Source: a virus
Length of the DNA stretch: 29,762 nt
IMG/VR virus record: IMGVR_UViG_3300042386_000224
Location: 1-29,762 of that record
Reading direction: 5' to 3' (one strand)
The position numbers and the translations under genes are program-made. Below, one piece after another: positions 27,701 to 29,762 of the stretch; the stretch's first letter is position 1; every line of letters begins with the position of its first letter. Under the pieces are notes generated by a model. It saw only the letters and a program-made list of their open reading frames with translations. It was not told where the DNA came from and did no database searches.

Positions 27701-28172
27701 ATCTACGTCTACATCAGCAGGTTTATTTAGATATTTATCATATAGAGATAGGCCTCCAGGATCCTTTCCTGGGTGGGACGCGTATAACGAGGTAACATTA
27801 GCAGATGCAACTTACGCGGTAAATGCTACTGGCTCTATGAAGACAAATAGCAGTATGACTGCAGCAAGTTACGTTACTTCATCAGATGAAAGATTAAAAG
27901 ATAACCTTGTACCTATTCCAAATGCATTAGATAAAATTAGTACATTAACAGGTTATACATTTACTTGGAACGATTTAAGCAAACGGCATGAAACTGCAAT
28001 TAAAAATGATGTCGGTTTAATCGCACAACAAGTTAAAGAAGTGTTACCAGAAGCTGTATTTGAAGATGAAGAAAACTATTTACAATTAGACTATACTTCA
28101 ATAATTCCGTTATTAGTGAATGCTATTAATGAATTAAAAGCTGAAGTAGACAACTTGAAAGGAAAACTATGA
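21711..28172 (+). CDS. Tail tip / central fibre protein, gpJ-like, with C-terminal peptidase S74 chaperone (2153 aa)
   Basis: The N terminus is a hydrophobic helix (1-25), then KPDNLALVYGRAKVGGIRVF, the usual start of a gpJ-type hub. The hub part extends to about 790 and includes KFKYVVREKYFEPGDYFIIN. Fibronectin-III-like domains follow (about 795-890 and 980-1070). Next come about four repeats, roughly 75-95 residues apart, with the pattern GWSxxIPxGxxxLYMT and EWxTPV (first Trp blocks near 1211, 1297, 1390, 1460). An Ig-like block (about 1510-1605) is flanked by collagen-like KGEKGDTG and GPQGD. The end is an S74 intramolecular chaperone: SSDERLKDN (S2058 is the likely self-cleavage Ser), DVGLIAQQVKEVLPEAV and YLQLDYTSIIPLLVNAINEL. 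S74 domains help trimer folding and are then cut off. The repeat and Ig regions are probably the receptor-binding part. Confidence 0.88.
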   Translation: MAAITSLVLAGISLVLSVVQMILAKKPKGPDMSGVEARKGYEMVVEGKPDNLALVYGRAKVGGIRVFHETSGTFDYVESNADKSFVSGVQSNTTGSILVGKYNNITKSYEGITKNWTNKTNTQLDEDLTGKRNEFLFFQQALCLGEINGVYDVIIDDSKYLSDPSLGTFGSPQYSNNYDNSDSSETKKWDNPKYPRSAYRIDVHHSSAQREIEPDVLVDGGYEKADSIFAANFSDRKDAIFKGMTYASCVFRLDKDDPQFSQVPNLQFLVEGRKVREIIKTGDQYALSTPKVYTNNPAYCLLDYLTDSVAGAGIDIDEEIDLTTFYHAAQICNTPVKMDAEAGGHIWKPIDGSRNGDDRNIGKRNVPLYECNILIDTNKAIRDNVEEILATMSDARLIWARGKYSLLLEYVNNATDDLIPPADIELHTLTDDDIVLDQDIEIAYPSASNRYNYCTIKFHNESNDFKDDAVSWPHKINDTTLRGYGGIKYPIADFTWKDEGGARKLLNKYGVWNGTLNNTTLTYYIIRNFVAGDENKSHFYDLEFAADDAAVITIYDGATNNIIVGPITTSFQEGTFVQKVKDINLPPFRTQFDPIASEGGDDVYTIIPNHYYKVIITAGNTKEEKGVSAALKQSVGTEILWTTREIAYQGVQQLDYTNTTYLQMKEEDNGIALELETSYAGITDYYHALAKAEELVKTSRTAYTIKFKYVVREKYFEPGDYFIINSETLGIMSTSANVPIGEKHNYFRINSVKISEDNTCEVNAQRFHWSQLAWMDKENEYLRPINKYATVIAAPTDVHLIKEAYNENSLGVLKWSAAEEVDLINYVIYIYEGSDIDSISPPVFNEIGRTIIGEFVLPLLNISSAIFAVRTQTRTGFSPYAYSSTVEAEMFDNAVYTYPGFSISNVSNVISWTAFSVYKDSIKLGDVAAGSHTALTQEGILYIYYDNGMLFSYDVNAFRNKRLVATYEHGVVIKPIKVQIYPPTSLKVTGSSDTTFNTKDVEISWENLSVQPVKPSKYLVQILSLADDLKKSYTISLTSFKLTKEMNVEIFGTATRSFKIKIYGIDAANNATTGYLSATLSNNEPSSLDLTITKGITSSIVQSEIDSDKDIIKYVFKQYTSASAIVAGEEIESTSNYAVFNTEANTNYWYTVTVYDDYGVGTESDKLLSKSGGINSDSIFLYKRSTATTISVPSTTLSYTFSTKALAGALDGWSTSIPTGTDQLYMTMASVISISDIDDILATEWATPVKYETGFVSFRSAIVPAYQRSVDVLTSNPGIVTYDFTTNSITTEALANGWQKTIPSGNDPLYITTAIANSKETTDSIAASEWSTPVVLSKDGQKGQGKVKGISFCRHTAAPNPPASTDGTFSAPNATGVITVGSPAVAVTGVTWSDGIPPGESQLYMTTRLFTSDAVGQGDWTTPVAISKTGPGSKIRYIFSSSTSATAPALPSTNITADTTDWKLTGASDSRWMSVQVNTLDATNTIVSSYGAWSTAALIKGEKGDTGLSAVLSNQYQGIPCNAAGTPLTGAFNTATTTMRVYKGSTEITSLCTFSVTKTDVTCTEATTSRTQTVTAIAANTGSVKITATETATNLTVDAVFSLAKQLQGPQGDYANGTDAVLYEVSANSPTTVKSLAGTYSPTTIVFSSFRTVGNSGKSAYSAYWRVYIDGVETEVVTDAQATATTTRTVTVSGASTVAVKAYWHPYRTDPYFLDMDTTTIVPAGPKGADSTVQGPNGAGSLVVYKAGTMASYPAKPTGLSYAASTTEYTTGWKIASANVTLGSGEILFQCDGSYVAGGTTITWTEVYPSLLKVGTLDAITVITGNLKSASTGRRLTINDSNEHEFRCLDASGNQVATMGDDGSTSAEEIFRADLRYTQTYGQANSASTAFNAEMPGSLTGRGANYTSTGFQATTTDSDANNNPRLFGAIGRMRANSVGTVDTGYGALFLSSIKDATKMKRAYLAMEESGFDCGAYIDYRIRYPIIGQFMARTDVTLSTSTSAGLFRYLSYRDRPPGSFPGWDAYNEVTLADATYAVNATGSMKTNSSMTAASYVTSSDERLKDNLVPIPNALDKISTLTGYTFTWNDLSKRHETAIKNDVGLIAQQVKEVLPEAVFEDEENYLQLDYTSIIPLLVNAINELKAEVDNLKGKL

Positions 28173-28351
28173 GTTATTTATTTGCACGATTAAAAGAGCC
28201 ATCTACATGGTTTGGTATTATATCTTCTACTTTAGCATCATTAAGTGCTTTTAAAATAGTCGAACTATCACCAGAACAAATGGACGGTATATTAGCATTG
28301 TCTGTTGCTATATTAGGCGGTGGACATGTAACTTCAAAGGATCCTGAATAA
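28169..28351 (+). CDS. Small holin-like membrane protein (60 aa)
   Basis: Overlaps the tip protein stop by ATGA. The product begins MSYLFARLKEPSTWFGIISS, has a hydrophobic helix at about 11-28 and a second, weaker one at about 40-52 (ILALSVAILGGG), and ends in a polar tail HVTSKDPE. The start RLKEPSTWxGI is common in short phage proteins annotated as holins or as unknown membrane proteins close to lysis genes. No endolysin gene follows in this window, so a lysis role is not proven; it could also be a membrane-anchored accessory protein. The next gene begins one base after the stop. Confidence 0.6.
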   Translation: MSYLFARLKEPSTWFGIISSTLASLSAFKIVELSPEQMDGILALSVAILGGGHVTSKDPE

Positions 28352-28352
28352 T

Positions 28353-29021
28353 ATGGCGAAAAAACCTAGACGTACTCAAGAAAACATTATTGAACCTACT
28401 GGCGAAAAAGAGTTAGCTCTTTTAACTGATGCACAAAAACGATATTACAACTCTATTAAATCAAATATAATCACATTTGGTGTTGGAGTTGCTGGTACAG
28501 GTAAATCATATGTAGCATTATCATATGCTGCACAATTACTTCAGAACAAGCGAATATCAAAGATAATTGTGACTAGACCCGCAGTAGAAGCTGGTGAATC
28601 ATTTGGATTCTTACCTGGGGAGTTAGAGGAAAAATATGCTCCCTACATTGATCCAATAAAAGATATATTGAATAAAAGACTAGGTCATTCGTTTACAGAT
28701 TACTTATTTAAACGTAAAGTAATTGAAGCAAGGCCATTGGCATTTATCAGAGGTAGTACATTTGAAAATACATTTATATTATTAGATGAAGCTCAAAATT
28801 GTACTCCTGCTCAAATGAAAATGTTCTTAACGCGTATTGGAGAAAACACCAAAGTAGTTATCGATGGTGATATTCAACAGAAAGATATTAAGGGTGCGTC
28901 TGGATTAGCTGACGCTATTTCTAGATTGCATGGTGTTAATAAAGTGGGTATTGTTACGTTTGATGTCGAAGATATTGTACGTAGTGGTATCTGTAAAGAA
29001 ATTGTAAAAGCTTATTTATAA
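28353..29021 (+). CDS. phoH: PhoH-like P-loop ATPase (222 aa)
   Basis: ATG 28353 with AAAGGA about 10 bases upstream inside the previous gene. Walker A is GVAGTGKS (45-52), followed by VTRPAVEAGESFGFLPGELE (from about 73), a PhoH signature, and Walker B FILLDEAQN (141-149, D146/E147). VVIDGDIQQKDI (168-179) fits the sensor region. The family is related to helicase ATPase cores and has been linked to RNA metabolism in bacteria; phoH genes are common in phages from marine and freshwater habitats, but their role in infection is not known. Length is that of a single PhoH domain without the extra N-terminal PIN domain of PhoH2. A strong terminator follows the stop directly. Confidence 0.92.
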   Translation: MAKKPRRTQENIIEPTGEKELALLTDAQKRYYNSIKSNIITFGVGVAGTGKSYVALSYAAQLLQNKRISKIIVTRPAVEAGESFGFLPGELEEKYAPYIDPIKDILNKRLGHSFTDYLFKRKVIEARPLAFIRGSTFENTFILLDEAQNCTPAQMKMFLTRIGENTKVVIDGDIQQKDIKGASGLADAISRLHGVNKVGIVTFDVEDIVRSGICKEIVKAYL

Positions 29022-29030
29022 TAGGAGAAT

Positions 29031-29057
29031 GGCCCTGACTTCGGTTGGGGCCTTTTT
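29031..29057 (+). terminator. Intrinsic terminator after phoH
   Basis: Arms GGCCCTGAC (29031-29039) and GTTGGGGCC (29044-29052) pair through nine positions, two of them G-T, closed by a TTCG tetraloop and followed by TTTTT. It lies 9 bases after the phoH stop and ends 4 bases before the ATG of the next gene. Confidence 0.92.
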
Positions 29058-29061
29058 ATAT

Positions 29062-29517
29062 ATGATTATACGAAAAATTAAAAATAAAGATGAATTACAT
29101 GATTGTGTTAAAATCTATATGAAGTTTTCACAACCAGAATTAATAAGAGCAGATTATGATACATCTGTAAGATCAATGCGTCAAATAATTGGTGTTAGAG
29201 GTTTCCTCAGAGTTGCTGAAGTAGATGGTGTAATAAGAGCATGGCTGTTGGCTGACATAAGAAAGAATGAGTGTATTAAAGATCCTGTACTACAACAATG
29301 TTTCTTTGCTTCTGATTTAACAGGTACTCAAGCTGTCAAAGCTGTAATACTCCTTCATGAAGAATTAATTGAAGAAGCAAAGCGTAGAGAGATTAACTGT
29401 ATTATTTCAAACGGAAGCAATGTAGACGAGAAAAACGTTTTCACACGGATTCTCGAAAAACAGGGCTGGAGTAGGATCGGATACGTAGCTACATGGCATT
29501 TGGACGAGCATCCCTGA
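29062..29517 (+). CDS. GNAT-fold acetyltransferase-like protein (151 aa)
   Basis: The start is put at ATG 29062 (MIIRKIKNKDELHDCVKIYM), a typical GNAT first strand and helix; the in-frame ATG at 29029 would translate the terminator hairpin and has AGGAG only one base upstream. The body includes GFLRVAEVDGVIRAWLLADI (strands 2-4), AVILLHEELIEEAKRREINC (a helix and a strand) and the ending FTRILEKQGWSRIGYVATWH, the usual GNAT C-terminal pair. The acetyl-CoA loop Q/R-x-x-G-x-G/A is not seen in canonical form (TGTQAV is the nearest), so catalysis is uncertain. No ribosome site stands before the start; the terminator T-run is there instead. From about 29405 on codon use becomes GC-rich, unlike the rest of the gene, and the shift continues downstream. 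Confidence 0.7.
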   Translation: MIIRKIKNKDELHDCVKIYMKFSQPELIRADYDTSVRSMRQIIGVRGFLRVAEVDGVIRAWLLADIRKNECIKDPVLQQCFFASDLTGTQAVKAVILLHEELIEEAKRREINCIISNGSNVDEKNVFTRILEKQGWSRIGYVATWHLDEHP

Positions 29518-29716
29518 TGATGGTGATGCCAAAATTTTCCGCGACAAGAGGGGCAGTTTCTGCACGAATTTTGGTGGGCGTGAAATCTGGGCGTGTGTGG
29601 CGCGTGCGTGTCGGGGCATCACTGAGGGATCAGCGTGCCAGCCGCGTGCCGTGTACCCTAGTTTCTGGTGCCAGAACGGGCGGCTCTGAGCCAGTGCGTG
29701 CGAAAATTTTGACACT
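29518..29716. other. GC-rich non-coding island with multiple inverted repeats
   Basis: Bases 29581-29700 are 78 of 120 G+C, against roughly a third in surrounding genes. Perfect complementary arms include GTGATGCC (29523-29530) with GGCATCAC (29615-29622), CCAAAATT (29529-29536) with AATTTTGG (29567-29574) enclosing GCAG/CTGC, AGCCGC (29640-29645) with GCGGCT (29680-29685), and TTCTGG (29663-29668) with CCAGAA (29671-29676). Some of these overlap and compete. No convincing protein is encoded on either strand. It may be a structured RNA, a packaging or replication site, or imported DNA. Confidence 0.5.
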
Positions 29717-29737
29717 GAACCCGTTGAATTAACCCTT
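29717..29737. repeat. Third copy of the control repeat, CCCGTTGAATTAACCCT
   Basis: Differs from the core of copies 1 and 2 by one base (GTTGAATTAAC in place of GTTAAATTAAC). As at copy 1, a C-run follows after 8-9 bases: TT and then ten Cs (29746-29755). It lies after the last late gene, where it could drive the next operon beyond the window. Confidence 0.8.
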
Positions 29738-29762
29738 CAGACGTTCCCCCCCCCCTCAATTA

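Noticed and set aside
29407-29715. 102-aa minus-strand ORF and a 79-aa plus-strand ORF in the GC-rich island
   Set aside because: Long open frames are expected by chance at high GC; both overlap the GNAT-like gene and show no domain or good ribosome site.
29746-29755. Ten-C run as a functional element of its own
   Set aside because: It may be functional because copy 1 has five Cs at the same place, but its length is also a typical homopolymer sequencing error, so it is reported only with the repeat.
1-29762. tRNA genes, CRISPR arrays, insertion sequences, integrase or attachment sites
   Set aside because: None was recognised by eye; the only intergenic repeats are the three control-motif copies.

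Overview
This 29.8-kb window is the morphogenesis (late) segment of an AT-rich tailed phage with a long, non-contractile tail (siphovirus type). The tail module is lambda-like: the order is tail tube, tail chaperones G/GT with a GGGAAAG slip site, tape measure, two distal tail proteins and a gpJ-like tip protein. That layout, and a transglycosylase domain in the tape measure, suggest a Gram-negative host. The host itself cannot be named from the sequence. Almost every gene is on the + strand, tightly packed, often with TAATG or ATGA overlaps. Terminase, portal, endolysin and replication genes are not in the window.

Layout. (1) 3-3149: 3' part of a very large single-subunit, T7/N4-class RNA polymerase with large insertions; its 5' end lies outside the window. 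(2) 3154-3506: a 44-aa zinc-ribbon protein and a 73-aa DUF2829 (Tad2-like, putative anti-Thoeris) protein. (3) 3507-3717: a non-coding control region with a 24-bp direct repeat pair flanking an AT-rich interrupted hairpin. (4) 3718-6854: scaffold, major capsid protein, and three neck/connector or tail terminator proteins. (5) 6871-8713: tail tube protein, a 71-aa unknown, chaperones G and GT, and a tail completion protein. (6) 8775-20453: a 3892-aa tape measure protein. (7) 20453-28172: two distal tail proteins and a 2153-aa tail tip/fibre protein ending in a peptidase S74 chaperone. (8) 28169-29517: small holin-like membrane protein, PhoH-like ATPase, GNAT-like protein. (9) 29518-29762: a GC-rich non-coding island with many inverted repeats, then a third copy of the control repeat and a poly-C run.

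How it may work together. The polymerase could transcribe the late genes. The only intergenic repeat seen (core CCCGTTRAATTAACCCT) lies before the scaffold-capsid operon and again after the last gene, where late promoters would be expected; it contains the ten bases AATTAACCCT that also begin the T3 promoter. Three strong hairpins, after the tail tube gene, before the tape measure gene and after phoH, would step down expression from abundant to rare products. The promoter role and the polymerase-repeat pairing are inference.

The points most worth a second look are the polymerase with nested insertions, the repeat/hairpin control region, the DUF2829 gene, and the GC-rich island at the right end.
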